This document shows positions 7,884 to 19,000 of a stretch of DNA of 64,000 nt, piece by piece. The position numbers and the translations under genes are program-made. Every line of letters begins with the position of its first letter. Position 1 is the stretch's first letter. The DNA is from DT-110 sp030148525 (GTDB lineage Bacteria > Bacteroidota > Bacteroidia > Chitinophagales > Saprospiraceae). The DNA lies in NCBI GenBank assembly GCA_965227445.1, contig OZ245751.1, positions 2,914,001-2,978,000 on the forward strand, given 5' to 3'. Below the pieces are notes generated by a model. It did not search any database and was not told where the DNA came from. It saw only the letters and a list, made by a program, of their open reading frames with translations.

Positions 7884-10145
7884 ATGGAACGAATCGACTA
7901 TCCCCTACTCTACTTCCAGTTACAGGAGTCGAATTACTACGGCATCCTGGTGGGCACCCAGCATAAGGCCATGGCCGATGCTCCGGATACCCTGAAGTGG
8001 AAATTGCTCCACCAATTGCGCAAAGACTATAAGCGGTACGGCGAATATCCCGACCAGGAGCTGGAACAACCAAGGATGAAGGTTCTGACCGTATCACATC
8101 GCCCCGCCTACCGCGATGCCGGCAGCATGTTTCCGCTCACCTACAATGTATCCATTCCTATTCCGGTAATCTACGGCCAAACCCCTTACGGGCACTACCA
8201 GTGCTTTTTACCCCTGTTTGAGGACCATTTCACCTATTATTCGCCCCGGCACATGGAACCCCTGGCGAAGCACCTGATCAATTCCTACCTGAACCGATTA
8301 AGCCCCGAAGAAATCTTTAGGCTGATCGGCCAACCCAAGCCCCAGCTGGATACCATACAGTTGAAGGTTAAAGAAGAGCAAGATTTTGTCTGGGACGATC
8401 GCATGTTCAAGAAATCCCTGCCGACCCTGCAGCGATTAGCGGAACCTTACCCCTACCCCAAAGCCGTAAAGAAGCAACTGGGACTGGGCCCCAACGCCGC
8501 CTGGGAGCGGGAACAAGCCGTGGAGGATGTGATCGAAAAGATCATGGTCACCCGTTCCAATGTGATCATGGTGGGCGAGCCCGGTACGGGCAAAAGCGCC
8601 GTACTGGAGCAGGCCATGCGCAAGATCAAGCAACGGCACCGCAACCTGGAACTTACTTTCTGGCGGGTCATCCCCCAGCGCATAACGGGCAGTGCCCGTT
8701 ATCTTGGTGAATGGGAAGAAGCCGTGGAACAACTGATCGAAGAACTGGAAAGCTGCCAGGGTATCTTGTGGGCCATTTCCATCACCAAACTGATCGAGAT
8801 CGGGGGCACGGGACCGGAAGATAGCGTGGCGGCCTTTATGCGGCCCTTCATTCAGCAGGGCAAGCTGCGACTGTTGGGGGAAGCTACGCCACGAGAGCTG
8901 GAGAGCTTAAGGCGATTACTGCCTGGTTTTGCCGAGTCCTTTCAGATTGTGGAACTACCGCCCCTGAATAACGACCAGGTATCGGGCATCATGAATCAGT
9001 TTGCCGAGTACAGCCAGAAAAGCCTGCGCATCCACATCGATCCCAAGGGGCTGGAAATGGCCATTCAGTTGTTGCAGCGCTATTACCCCTACGAGCAATT
9101 TCCGGGTAAGGGTATCAAATTCCTGGGTCAGTGCCTGGCGAATGCCCAACTCCACCAAAAGAATACGATTGGTACGGAGGAGATCATCGATACCTTTATC
9201 GACCAGACCGGTATGCCGGAGTTATTCCTGCGCGATCACCTCCCGCTCGACGAAGATGAGCTCGATCAATTCTTCCGCGAGCGTATTATTGGGCAACCCG
9301 CGGCCGTGGAGCAGGTGACCCGTCTGGTGAAAATATTCAAAGCGGGCCTGAATAACCCCGGCCGCCCCATTGCCACCCTCCTCTTCGCGGGTCCGACCGG
9401 TGTGGGTAAAACCGCCACGGCCAAAGCACTGGCCGATTACTTTTTCGGTAAGGGGCAGAAGAAGACACCCCTCGTCCGCATTGATATGAGTGAGTTTCAG
9501 CACCCGTTCCAGATCGCCCGTCTGATCGGCAGCGGCCAGGAAACGGGGCAGCTGGTAAAGGAGATCCGGGAACGCCCCTTTAGTGTGTTGCTGCTCGACG
9601 AGATCGAAAAGGCCAATCCGGCTATCTTTGATGCCCTGCTGACGGTGCTCGACGAAGGCGTATTGGTCGATGCCTTCGGGCGCATTACCAATTTCAAGAA
9701 TACCATCATCATTATGACCTCCAACCTGGGAGCCAGCCATTCGCCGCCCATTGGCTTTCAACAAACGACTACGGCCGCCGACAATTACGCCTCGGCCATT
9801 GCACGTCATTTCCGGCCCGAGTTTGTGAATCGTATCGACGGTACCGTCATCTTCCGGGCGCTGGAGAAGGAGGACATTCAAAAGATTACCCGCAAAGAAC
9901 TCACGGAGCTAACCCAGCGAGAGGGTTTCACCAAAAAACAATTACAGGTTACCTTCACTGAAAACCTGGTGGATCACCTTACGCGCACTGGATTTGACCC
10001 TCGCTACGGGGCGCGCCCCCTGCAGCGGGCCATTGAGCAGACGGTGGTCAATCCTATTGCTAACTGGTTGTTGGAAAATCCCAAGACCAGCAAATGCACG
10101 CTGAAGATCGATTATCAGCGCAACCTCCTGATCGAAGCCCAATGA
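7884..10145 (+). CDS. ClpB/ClpA-like AAA+ protein with novel N-terminus and Walker-B-less first ATPase domain
   Basis: This 753-residue protein has two AAA+ modules. AAA-1 has an intact Walker A, 'GEPGTGKS', at ~231-238. Where ClpB has 'FIDEIH', it reads 'GILWAISITKLIEIGGTG', so the Walker B Asp and Glu are missing. AAA-2 is complete: 'GPTGVGKT' at ~503-510, 'LLLDEIEKA' near 570, 'MTSNLGA', 'FRPEFVNRID' with the arginine finger, and the ClpB-type C-terminal 'GFDPRYGARPLQRAIE'. The ClpB coiled-coil M domain is absent. The first ~200 residues are not the usual Clp N-domain and I do not recognise them. A protein-remodelling role is likely; client and partner are unknown. The next gene overlaps by 4 bases (ATGA), indicating coupling. 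A gene of related layout begins at 62899. Confidence 0.85.
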   Translation: MERIDYPLLYFQLQESNYYGILVGTQHKAMADAPDTLKWKLLHQLRKDYKRYGEYPDQELEQPRMKVLTVSHRPAYRDAGSMFPLTYNVSIPIPVIYGQTPYGHYQCFLPLFEDHFTYYSPRHMEPLAKHLINSYLNRLSPEEIFRLIGQPKPQLDTIQLKVKEEQDFVWDDRMFKKSLPTLQRLAEPYPYPKAVKKQLGLGPNAAWEREQAVEDVIEKIMVTRSNVIMVGEPGTGKSAVLEQAMRKIKQRHRNLELTFWRVIPQRITGSARYLGEWEEAVEQLIEELESCQGILWAISITKLIEIGGTGPEDSVAAFMRPFIQQGKLRLLGEATPRELESLRRLLPGFAESFQIVELPPLNNDQVSGIMNQFAEYSQKSLRIHIDPKGLEMAIQLLQRYYPYEQFPGKGIKFLGQCLANAQLHQKNTIGTEEIIDTFIDQTGMPELFLRDHLPLDEDELDQFFRERIIGQPAAVEQVTRLVKIFKAGLNNPGRPIATLLFAGPTGVGKTATAKALADYFFGKGQKKTPLVRIDMSEFQHPFQIARLIGSGQETGQLVKEIRERPFSVLLLDEIEKANPAIFDALLTVLDEGVLVDAFGRITNFKNTIIIMTSNLGASHSPPIGFQQTTTAADNYASAIARHFRPEFVNRIDGTVIFRALEKEDIQKITRKELTELTQREGFTKKQLQVTFTENLVDHLTRTGFDPRYGARPLQRAIEQTVVNPIANWLLENPKTSKCTLKIDYQRNLLIEAQ

Positions 10146-11287
10146 GCACTATTACCCTGATCGGACAGATCGCCCTTATCCTGGGCTTCCCCTGGCTCAG
10201 CCGAAAGCTCAGTCGCTGGAGTGGTGTCGAGAAGGTGCTGAGTCCCATCGTACTGTGTTACCTCGTAGGTATCCTGTTGCGCAATGTGACCTCCTACCCC
10301 ATCGATGACGAAGTGGCTACCCGCTTTTCGGAGGTAAGCATTTTGTTTGCCATTCCGTTGCTGCTGTTTGGCACCCGCCTTGATACTCTGCGTCGCTTTG
10401 CCGGCCCATCGCTGATCTCCTTTGGCTGGTGTGTCCTGGCCGGGCTGCTGAGTAGTGCCCTGGCCGCCTGGGTATTCCGCAATGCCTTTACCGAGGGATG
10501 GGCCCTCGCTGGCATGCTCACTGGAATCTATACGGGAGGCACCCCAAATATGCAGGCCATCGGGCTGGCCCTTCAAGTGGATCAGGAATACATCATTTTG
10601 CTCAACGGCGCGGATATTGTGCTGGGAGGCAGCTATTTATTACTCCTGTTCTCCGTTTTACCCCGTTTGTTGGGAAAGGTTTTACCGCCCTTTCGGGCAA
10701 AAGAAGACCGATCCGATACGGGAGACGATATGAAAATAACGGAGCCGTTCGTATGGTCGGGCCAATTCAAAGCCATTGGGCTGACGGTGCTGATCATTAC
10801 GGCTACCGTGGGGCTAACCCTTCTTTTCTTTGGCAATCTGAATCAGACCGCTTTTGTGATGTTGTGCCTGACGGTACTCAGCCTGGCTGCATCCTTTATC
10901 CCCGCTGTCCGCACCTGGGGCGACACCTTCGTGAGCGGCGAATATTTCCTGTTGATTTTTAGCGTAAGCTTAGGTGTGCTGGCCGATTTAGGGGAGATTA
11001 TCCAATCGGGAGGTACTATTCTCCTGTTTGCCGGTTTATGTATGTACGGCACCATTCTCTTACACCTTCTGCTGGCTCGCTGGAGTGGCATCGACCGCGA
11101 CACCTTTCTGGTCACCTCCACGGCAGCCTTGTATGGCCCGGCCTTTATTGGCCCCATGTGCAGTGTATTGAATAACCGACAGCTCCTGGTCGCCGGTATG
11201 GCCGTGGGGTTGCTGGGTTATGCACTTGGGAATTTTCTGGGGTTGGGGTTGGCGTATGTGTTGCGCTGGGCACTCACCTTTTCTTAG
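10142..11287 (+). CDS. DUF819 family membrane protein (YjcL-like permease)
   Basis: This 381-residue polytopic membrane protein has about ten hydrophobic segments, among them 'LIGQIALILGFPWL', 'VLSPIVLCYLVGILL' and 'VSILFAIPLLLFGTRLDTLRR'. The family's glycine-rich 'LTGIYTGGTPNMQAIG' and 'YGPAFIGPM' motifs are present. DUF819 members are inner-membrane transporters with an inverted-repeat fold; the substrate is not known. The start at 10142 overlaps the stop of the AAA+ gene as ATGA, so I prefer it over an in-frame ATG at 10094 inside that gene. A functional link with the AAA+ protein is possible but rests on coupling alone. Confidence 0.88.
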   Translation: MSTITLIGQIALILGFPWLSRKLSRWSGVEKVLSPIVLCYLVGILLRNVTSYPIDDEVATRFSEVSILFAIPLLLFGTRLDTLRRFAGPSLISFGWCVLAGLLSSALAAWVFRNAFTEGWALAGMLTGIYTGGTPNMQAIGLALQVDQEYIILLNGADIVLGGSYLLLLFSVLPRLLGKVLPPFRAKEDRSDTGDDMKITEPFVWSGQFKAIGLTVLIITATVGLTLLFFGNLNQTAFVMLCLTVLSLAASFIPAVRTWGDTFVSGEYFLLIFSVSLGVLADLGEIIQSGGTILLFAGLCMYGTILLHLLLARWSGIDRDTFLVTSTAALYGPAFIGPMCSVLNNRQLLVAGMAVGLLGYALGNFLGLGLAYVLRWALTFS

Positions 11288-11660
11288 GCAGGTAAGTGTT
11301 TACGGAAACGTCGGATGGGGTTTTGGTCCAAGGTCCATGGCCCATGGTTCAAGGTTTTTGATCCATCGACCGTGCCAACTGACGTGAATCGACTTTCTCA
11401 CCACTAAAGTGGTTTGGTGCTAGGTGACTGCCCCTTTTTTCACCACAGCTGAAGCTGTGGCCTCATCAATCGTGATAATCACACCGTGTTCCGCATGCCC
11501 GCCGAAGCCCATACGGGCGTATGCCTTCAGGGCCGCCGAAACCGTGTGCAGGTGGTGGCGTAGGAAAGGACCGCAAGCCGTGCATGCCTGACGAAGCCTT
11601 GGCGTAAGAAGGAATCGTGCATGCCCGCTGAAGCCCGACAGGGCGAAAGCGGGAGTCGTA
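11288..11660. other. Non-coding, repeat-rich intergenic stretch
   Basis: No credible gene is seen. The stretch holds degenerate short repeats of the 'ccatggtc/ccgtggac' and 'gcatgcc(c/t)g..gaagcc' kind and a palindromic hairpin, ccacagctgaagctgtgg (11444-11461). Several open frames here are low-complexity and share no features with proteins. It leads into the 137-bp tandem array. Confidence 0.6.
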
Positions 11661-12068
11661 AGCCGTGGACCTTAAACCGTGGACCCGATTTCCGAGACAT
11701 AGAATCACCGCCTTCGCAGGGCATTTTCGTTTGCGCGATCCAGAGGATCAGCGCTCCTTGCAAGCCGTCTGCCGTGGGGCGTGAACCGTGGACCTTGGTC
11801 AGTGGACCTTAAACCGTGGACCCGATTTCCGAGAGATAGAATCACCGCCTTCGCAGGGCATTTTCGTTTGCGCGATCCAGAGGATCAGCGCTCCTTGCAA
11901 GCCGTCTGCCGTGGGGCGTGAATCGTGGACCTTGGTCAGTGGACCTTAAACCGTGGACCCGATTTCCGAGAGATAGAATCACCGCCTTCGCAGGGCATTT
12001 TCGTTTGCGCGATCCAGAGGATCAGCGCTCCTTGCAAGCCGTCTGCCGTGGGGCGTGAATCGTGGACC
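11661..12068. repeat. 137-bp tandem repeat, three copies
   Basis: The marker 'ggacccgatttccgaga' recurs at 11681, 11818 and 11955, giving an exact 137-bp period. The three copies are nearly identical; I see only isolated changes such as gacat/gagat and gaacc/gaatc. Each unit contains a hairpin around gatccagaggatc flanked by gcgc. The last copy ends about 10 bases from the 3' end of the FRG gene. 137 is not a multiple of three, so the array cannot encode an in-phase repeat protein. Confidence 0.85.
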
Positions 12069-12078
12069 GTCTGCCGTA

Positions 12079-12924
12079 TCAACTTTTCTTCTGCTTATCC
12101 TTAAACGTCTCCCGGTGCGGCAGGCCATTGCGCATATCCTTCTGGCGGGTGTCGCGGTAATGGCGTTTCAGCCAGCGGGCGAGGCCGTCGAGGCCGGGAA
12201 AGAGTACTCGCTCGTTGATGTTAGACTGATCGAGCTTATCGCGGATCTCCCACTTCAGTTCGGCGGGAATGACAATACGGAAATAGCGCACCTCCGTGGT
12301 TGAAAGCCATTCGCTGATAGTTCGATTGGGGTTAGACATCATAGAGAATACGGCGTATTGGTTGACGATTCGCTGGTCCAGGGAAGGTGGCTCGAAGAAG
12401 ACCGCAAAGTCTTCCTTTTTCAACGTTTGCAACTCCGGTATGGAGGAAACAGCCCGATCCAGCATTTCGGCCGTAAAAATGTGTGACCCTTCAGCGTCGA
12501 TGATGCTTACTAATTGATCGGGTAAATACTCTTTGGTATCCACGTAGTTAACGGCCCAGATCATACCATCCTTATCGAAGTGCAAAAAATTAGCCGTTGC
12601 AAAGTGCAGCGCAACCAGTGGTGAGTATGTCCAGTCCAACAGGCGGGTGGGTAAGCCGTGATGCTGGGCCAGAGCCAGCCAATTCCAGATCGACTTGTTC
12701 TCGTCCTCGATCTGACTGTACTTCCGAAAATTTCGCAGTAAATGCTTCTCCAGGTGAGATTCGCCCAGCCGGTTGAGCGTGCTGGTAAGATCGTAGGTTT
12801 TATCTTCCAGTCCCCGATAGACATAGGACGAGCGGAATCGTTGTAGCCCCCGTGACCAAGAGTCGTGAAAAAGGGCATCCATCAATTCGGACCAGGATTG
12901 CACTTCGATGTCGTGAACTTGCAT
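12079..12924 (-). CDS. FRG domain-containing protein
   Basis: This 281-residue protein carries the FRG domain hallmarks: 'YVYRGLED' near residue 35, and 'LALAQHHGLPTRLLDWTYSPLVALHFATAN' near 85-115, the conserved heart of the family. The remainder has no signal peptide or membrane segment, so it is probably cytoplasmic. The biochemical function of FRG domains is not established; members are frequent in variable and defence-associated regions. It lies downstream of the giant adhesin on the same strand but behind that gene's strong terminator, so it probably has its own promoter in the 30 bases after the T-run. Its 3' end abuts the 137-bp tandem array. Confidence 0.85.
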   Translation of the reverse strand: MQVHDIEVQSWSELMDALFHDSWSRGLQRFRSSYVYRGLEDKTYDLTSTLNRLGESHLEKHLLRNFRKYSQIEDENKSIWNWLALAQHHGLPTRLLDWTYSPLVALHFATANFLHFDKDGMIWAVNYVDTKEYLPDQLVSIIDAEGSHIFTAEMLDRAVSSIPELQTLKKEDFAVFFEPPSLDQRIVNQYAVFSMMSNPNRTISEWLSTTEVRYFRIVIPAELKWEIRDKLDQSNINERVLFPGLDGLARWLKRHYRDTRQKDMRNGLPHRETFKDKQKKS

Positions 12925-12954
12925 GCTGGCAGAATTTATGGCCTCAATCTACAT

Positions 12955-12985
12955 AAAAAAAGAGGTGAAGCTAGTGCTTCACCTC
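12955..12985 (-). terminator. Rho-independent terminator of the giant adhesin gene
   Basis: Read on the minus strand: a perfect 10-bp stem GAGGTGAAGC / GCTTCACCTC with an ACTA loop, followed by seven T. It lies 46 bases after the adhesin stop codon and ends 30 bases before the FRG start. Confidence 0.9.
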
Positions 12986-13031
12986 CAAAACCCTTGTTCT
13001 AAACTACAATACGTAGCAAAGATAATAATTT

Positions 13032-16000
13032 TTATTCAATTATCAACATTTGACGGGTCACTTGAACACCTTTAAAATCGAGCTGATAGTAGAGTGTTCC
13101 TGCTGCTTTGGGCAAGTCTTGCCGTAGCAAACGCACGGAGCTATATCCTTGATGATAATCACCTTCGATCACCTTCAGCAGGCGTCCCGTTCTCGTAAAT
13201 ACGCGGATTGTTGCTTCCCCACTTTCCGGCAGTTCGAACCCGATGATGGTCTCACCGAATACAGGGTTGGGGAAGTTCTGCATCAACACAAGCCCTTTAT
13301 GCTTGGTATTTGGCAGTGTTTCCGAACGAGTGCGGTGCGGGCTATTGATACCCCCTGGGCCTTCGACAATAGCGCTGGTTTCCTCGCAAACAGAACAGCC
13401 CGAATCATTCACAATGGATACCACTTGGGTAAAGGTATCACGTGATACATTTCCACTGGCATCAGTCGCCAGGAAGCGACGCTCAATCAGGCAAACACTA
13501 CCGTTGGTAGCAGTAATGCGCGGTTCGAGTTCTTCGACAGTGGCGCTGCAGTTGTCAGTTACTGAAGCTTCGCCAAACTGAGTACTCAACTGCTCAATAT
13601 CCCTTGCATCGAAATCATCCGGCAATTCATCACAATCTACTTCGGCATCCAACAGACCACCGCAGATCGGAGCTATTTTATCCTCAATCAGATAATCCGA
13701 CCAGCAAATGGCTTCGTTTCCGGCAGCATCGGTGATGCGCAGTTCCACTTCCACCAATTGCCCGGCGTCCATGCAGTCGAAGGTCACGTAGGATCCCCAT
13801 TCGGAGTATACAGGTTCATCAAGCGGTTCACCGGTAACGGGATCGTTCATGAACTTACGCCGTACTTCGCGCGAAACAACTTCACAGTTATCGTAGCTGC
13901 CAAAGTCCACGTTGCTTACGTAGGCGCGAGCCAATCCAGAAGAGCCCAGGGAGATGTTCAGGTTCCCCTGGCATATGGCGATCGGGACTTCCAGATCGGC
14001 CACCCGGAAGCGGCATAGCTGCTCGGTAGTATTACCACACTCATCGGCAGCAGTATAGCGGAAGTAGTAATCACCTTGTTCTAATCCAGTCAGGGTGCGA
14101 TCCGTTGCATCGGACGGAATTGTTGCAACCAGTACCAGGTTTTCCGTATCACCATCTTCTTCGATTGCCAATACTTCGGTCAGAATTTCACCAACCGCAG
14201 AGCACGCATCTTCGACCTCGGGCAGAGGCACTTCGATGGTCGCCGTACAATCAAAGACATCAGTGGAGAAGAGCATTATGTCCTCCTCGATGATCGGACA
14301 GTAATGATTGCTCAACGGACAAGCAATAACCGGTCCGGTAAAGTCACCGACGCGGATGATCTGTTCGAAGGTGGCAGTCGCTCCGTCATTCAGGCAATCG
14401 CCCGTAACGGTCCAGGTGCGTTGCACCTGGTAGTTATCAGCACAACCATTTTCGTCCAGTAACTGATCGGTGAAAGTAGCTTCCAGACCACAATATGGAT
14501 CACCCAGCGACTGTATACCGAAGGCCGTAACAACCATCGGGTAGCCGGTCAGGGATGGAGCCGGATAGCCCTCTTCGGTCACTTCCTCCGCTACTTCACC
14601 ACAGTCCATATCGATGTGACAAGCCGGACCCTGCAAGTCGGCCAGAGCCGGTTTGCGAATGATGATCTGTTGCTCACAGGCAGCGCGCTCCGAACCATCC
14701 TCCAGGATGAGAACAAAGGAACGTATAATAGTATCTGCTTCGCAATCATCCCCTTCGAGGAATTGATCGGTAAATTCGATCCGGTCTACATTAAGGTCCA
14801 TGTCAGACACATCAGGTTGACCGAGCCAATCCAGACTGGCCGGATTGTTCAGAATCTCATTGAGATCGGTACAGATCAGATCGCGGTTAAAGTTCACCGT
14901 AATGCTTGACAGATCTTCACCGCCATCACTCAACGTCAACTCATCACTACTCTCCGGAATAATCAACCAGGCGTAATCACTGGACGCATCCGGTGCAGTA
15001 GTGGTCGTCAGCAGAGTGTAGGTAGCTCCGGCATTGAGGGTTTCGGTAAAGCGAACCGCCGTTTGCCAACCACCTTCGACTGGGTAATCCGCTGATTCGA
15101 CCGTCAAACCAATATCGGCATCATTGTCGCCACAAGGGGCCATCAGATTGGTGCAAGCCAGTGTTTCCTCAAGATCAGTACCCTGGAATAGTGCACCGGT
15201 AGCGTTGCCATTGGTAAGCAAGACAAAGGTGTAGGTTTGCTCTTCACCACCCGTTGCAGAGGGCGTAAAGGACTGCACATCGAAGTAGCGGCTGCCATCG
15301 GCCAAGCTACCACTATCCAGCCAGCAAATATCGTCTGCCGCCTCCAGTTGGTCATCACCCGGTTCGAGGGTTCCGTCCACTTCGTGGACATTTTGCGTAA
15401 GCATAACCGCATCCACCACGTCATCCGGGCACTCCGGGGTTGTAATCGGTCCTACCGGCGGATTGATGGTGATCGTCTCCGCACAAGTGCGATCCAACAG
15501 ATCGACGAAGGTGATCGCTATGGGGCCATCGTTGACCGAGTAAGGTCCAAATGTTTTAGTATCCCCATAGAAGCCACGCATCTCGTCGTCGTCATTGGCG
15601 ATCCAACCCACCGACGAATTCGTACCGGTCACCGTCACGTCGAAGGTGAAGGTATCGTCGGTAAGGTCCTCAATAGTACCCTGATCGTCACGGTTGACGG
15701 ATACCACCGTCGCGTCGAGCACGCATTGTGGCGAGCACTCCTCCGGAATACCTACCCAAACAGTGGTTTTACAATCCGGCTCATTCACATCACTAATGGT
15801 GAAGGATTGCTCACCGCCACTGATCGGATACGGCCCAAAGGCCACCACTTCTCCGTAAGTTCCGGTGGTATTATTAGCATCGGTAGCTTCCCAGGTACCG
15901 GAAAGGAATTCACCCTCAACCAGTAACTCAAAAGTATAGGTATCGTCGCTGGTGTCATCCGGTGTTCCGTTATCATCGCATACATTGGAGATCACCGTGC

Positions 16001-19000
16001 TGATAATCTCACACTGCATACCGGAACAGGTGGCCGGTGCCTCAACGCTTACGGTAGCGTTACACTCCAGTTTTCTCAGGTCGAAAATGTCGAACGACAG
16101 GTTCGGTAAATCATCGATTGAATAAGGACCAAAGGTCACCAGCTCTCCATAATTACCGATGGTAAAATCGGCATCGTTAGCCAGCCAGCCCGTGCTTCCG
16201 TTCACGCTGTTCACCAGCAGATCGAAGGTGTAGGTGTCATCGCTGGCATCAGTAGGTGTACCGTTATCGTCACATGCCAGGTTCAGGACTTCGTAATTGA
16301 GTTCGCAGCCCTGTGAGCAAGTATTCGGTGCGGGTACATAGACTGTTGCTTCACAGTTTTCGTCGTTGTTATCGACCACGTTGAAACTCACATCTCCGCC
16401 ACTTATCGGATAGGGACCGAAGGTTACCATTTCTCCGTAAGCACCCATGGTTCCGTTTCCATCCGTTGCGGTCCAACCGTTCGAAACCGCAGTTCCGGTG
16501 ACCACCAGATCAAAGGTAAACTGATCGTCGGAAGGATCGGTTGGTGTTCCGTTATCATCGCATACTACGTTACTCACCTGTACCGTCTCAATATCACATG
16601 GATCAAAGATGATAATACCGGCATCAATAGTCGGATCTTTTTCTCCTTCTTCCAGTTCGATGCAGAAGGTCATACCGCTTACCGGATCAGCATTGGAATC
16701 GGTCTCGGCATCGCCCATCAGATCATGGGTGAAGGATGCTCCGTTTCCGATCACAAACTGTACGATGTAATTACCAGCTGGCAGATTCGGGAAGGAGTAA
16801 CTACCATTTGCATCGGTCATGGTCGTTGCAATGGGCGTCTCCATATTATCACAGTCGAACAGACGAACTATAATGCCCGGCACTCCTTCCTCCTCAGGAT
16901 CTTTTTGACCATCCTGGTCAGTATCAGCCCACACGCAATCACCGATCTCACCGGTTGGTGGTGAAATACCCGCGTCGACCGTCAGGTTGGATTCACCGCC
17001 CGACACCTCAATGCAAGCCGTGAAGCCATCTTCACCGGCATCGCTGTCCGTAGCGTCGCTGCCCTGGTTGTCCTCGGTGAAGTCTCTGCCTTCCGGCAAA
17101 ACAAACTCAACCACGTACTCTCCATCCGGCAGATCGCTGAACAGGTAACCACCATCCATATCGGTCGTGGTCGAGGCGATCGCATTCTCCAGATCAGCGC
17201 AGGTGTACAGGTTCACCGTGATGCCGGATACACCCGGTTCATCAACGTCCTGCTGGCCATCTTCGTCCGTGTCTTCCCAGACGTAGTCGCCGATCTCGTT
17301 CGTTTCTTCCGGCGTGATGCCTGCATCAATTGTCAGGTTGGTTTCGCCGGCACCCAGTTCAATGCAGGCGGTAAATCCATCCTCACCAGCATCGCTGTCG
17401 AAGTTATCATTACCCTGATTATCAGTGGTAAAGCTTTTGCCGGAAGGCAAGACAAATTCAACTACGTACGACCCTTCATCCAAATCGGTAAATAGATAGC
17501 CTCCGTTGGCATCGGTCGTAGTAGTTGAAATAGCATTATTCAGATCAGCGCAGGTGTACAGATTAACGGTAATATCCGACACACCCATTTCGCCCGGATC
17601 CTGTTGACCATCCTGGTCCGTGTCCTCCCATACGTAGTCTCCCAAGGCTCCTTTTTCGCAAGAAATGATGGTTACTTCCACTTCGTATACCTGAGAAGCA
17701 CAAGCGGTTCCGGGACGATTGCCACGGCCGGTAATTACGTATTCAAAAGTTACAGTTTGACCAATCAGATCGGGGGTAGCGGTGAAAATGGATCCCTGAC
17801 GATCCAGATCATCGTCAGACTCTCTCCAAAAGCCTCCCTGGAAGCCGGTAACCAGTGTTTGCAGGTCGAGTGTGTTATCAGCACCGGGCGTTTCAGGATC
17901 ATCCGTACCGCATACCGTAGCATCCATAACCATCGCAGTTGGTGTAGCAGGAAGGACATCGATCTCCACCGCGGTGCGTGTATTGCTTATGCAATCCGTC
18001 ACGGTATTCCGGGTCTGAGCGTAGTACGTACCTTCTTCTTGCGGGAAGAAGGTCGTTGATCCAGTCCGCAGTGGTGCCCCTCCGGCCGGACTATCGTACC
18101 AATCGACCGTCAGGTCATTACTGGTCACGGTAGCGCTGATGGGTGGCAGGTTTCCATTTACGATGGCGTCTTCACACACATCCACGTCCCCACCGGAAAT
18201 CGGAGGAGCCAGGAATGGGCAGGAACAGTCAGGTGCCTGAACATTTATGGACGTTTCACAGGTAGTAGCTGACTGTCTCAGGCCGATAGCGATCGACTGA
18301 CCAGCGGTAATGCCCGTAATGCGATATTGCCCCCCACCATCATTCAGCACACTTCCAGCTGTTGGATCAATGATATCGGCATCCGTTTGAATAGTAACCG
18401 TGTAGGTAGTCAAGTCTGCAGAGCAGGCAATATTTGTAATAGTGCCCACCGGCAGATCATTAACGGTAACATTCACCATATCCGTAGCCATACAACCGTT
18501 GGCATCGGTCACCGTCACCGAGTAGGTAGTGGTTTCATTCGGCATAAGAGTAATAGAAGCCTCATCATCACCGGTAGACCACAGATAAGATACACCTCCC
18601 GAAGCTGTCAGGGTCACTGATTCACCGGGACAGATCGACTGATCCGGACCGGCATTCGCTACGGGTAAAGGATTTACGAATACGGTCACCATATCGGTAG
18701 CCGAACACCCGTCGTCCGAAGTACCCGTTACGGTGTAGGTTGTTGTTTCTTCGGGAGATACTTCGATGGAAGCTCCGGCATCCCCGTTCGACCAGGAATA
18801 GGTAGTGGCACCGGAGGCGGTCAGGGTTACAGTTTCACCCAGGCAGATCGTCTTGTCAGGACCTGCTGATACCGCAGGCAGTTCCAGAATATCTGCTTTT
18901 ACACTGGTGGAGCCCTTACAACCATTTCCATCAGTCACCGTCACGAAGTAGGTTCCTTCATTTGCCAGGGTCACACTTGCCACGGAGGGATCTTTCAAAT

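Noticed and set aside
11466..12060. Short open frames in the 137-bp repeat region
   Set aside because: The period is not a multiple of three, the frames are not conserved between copies, and composition is non-coding.
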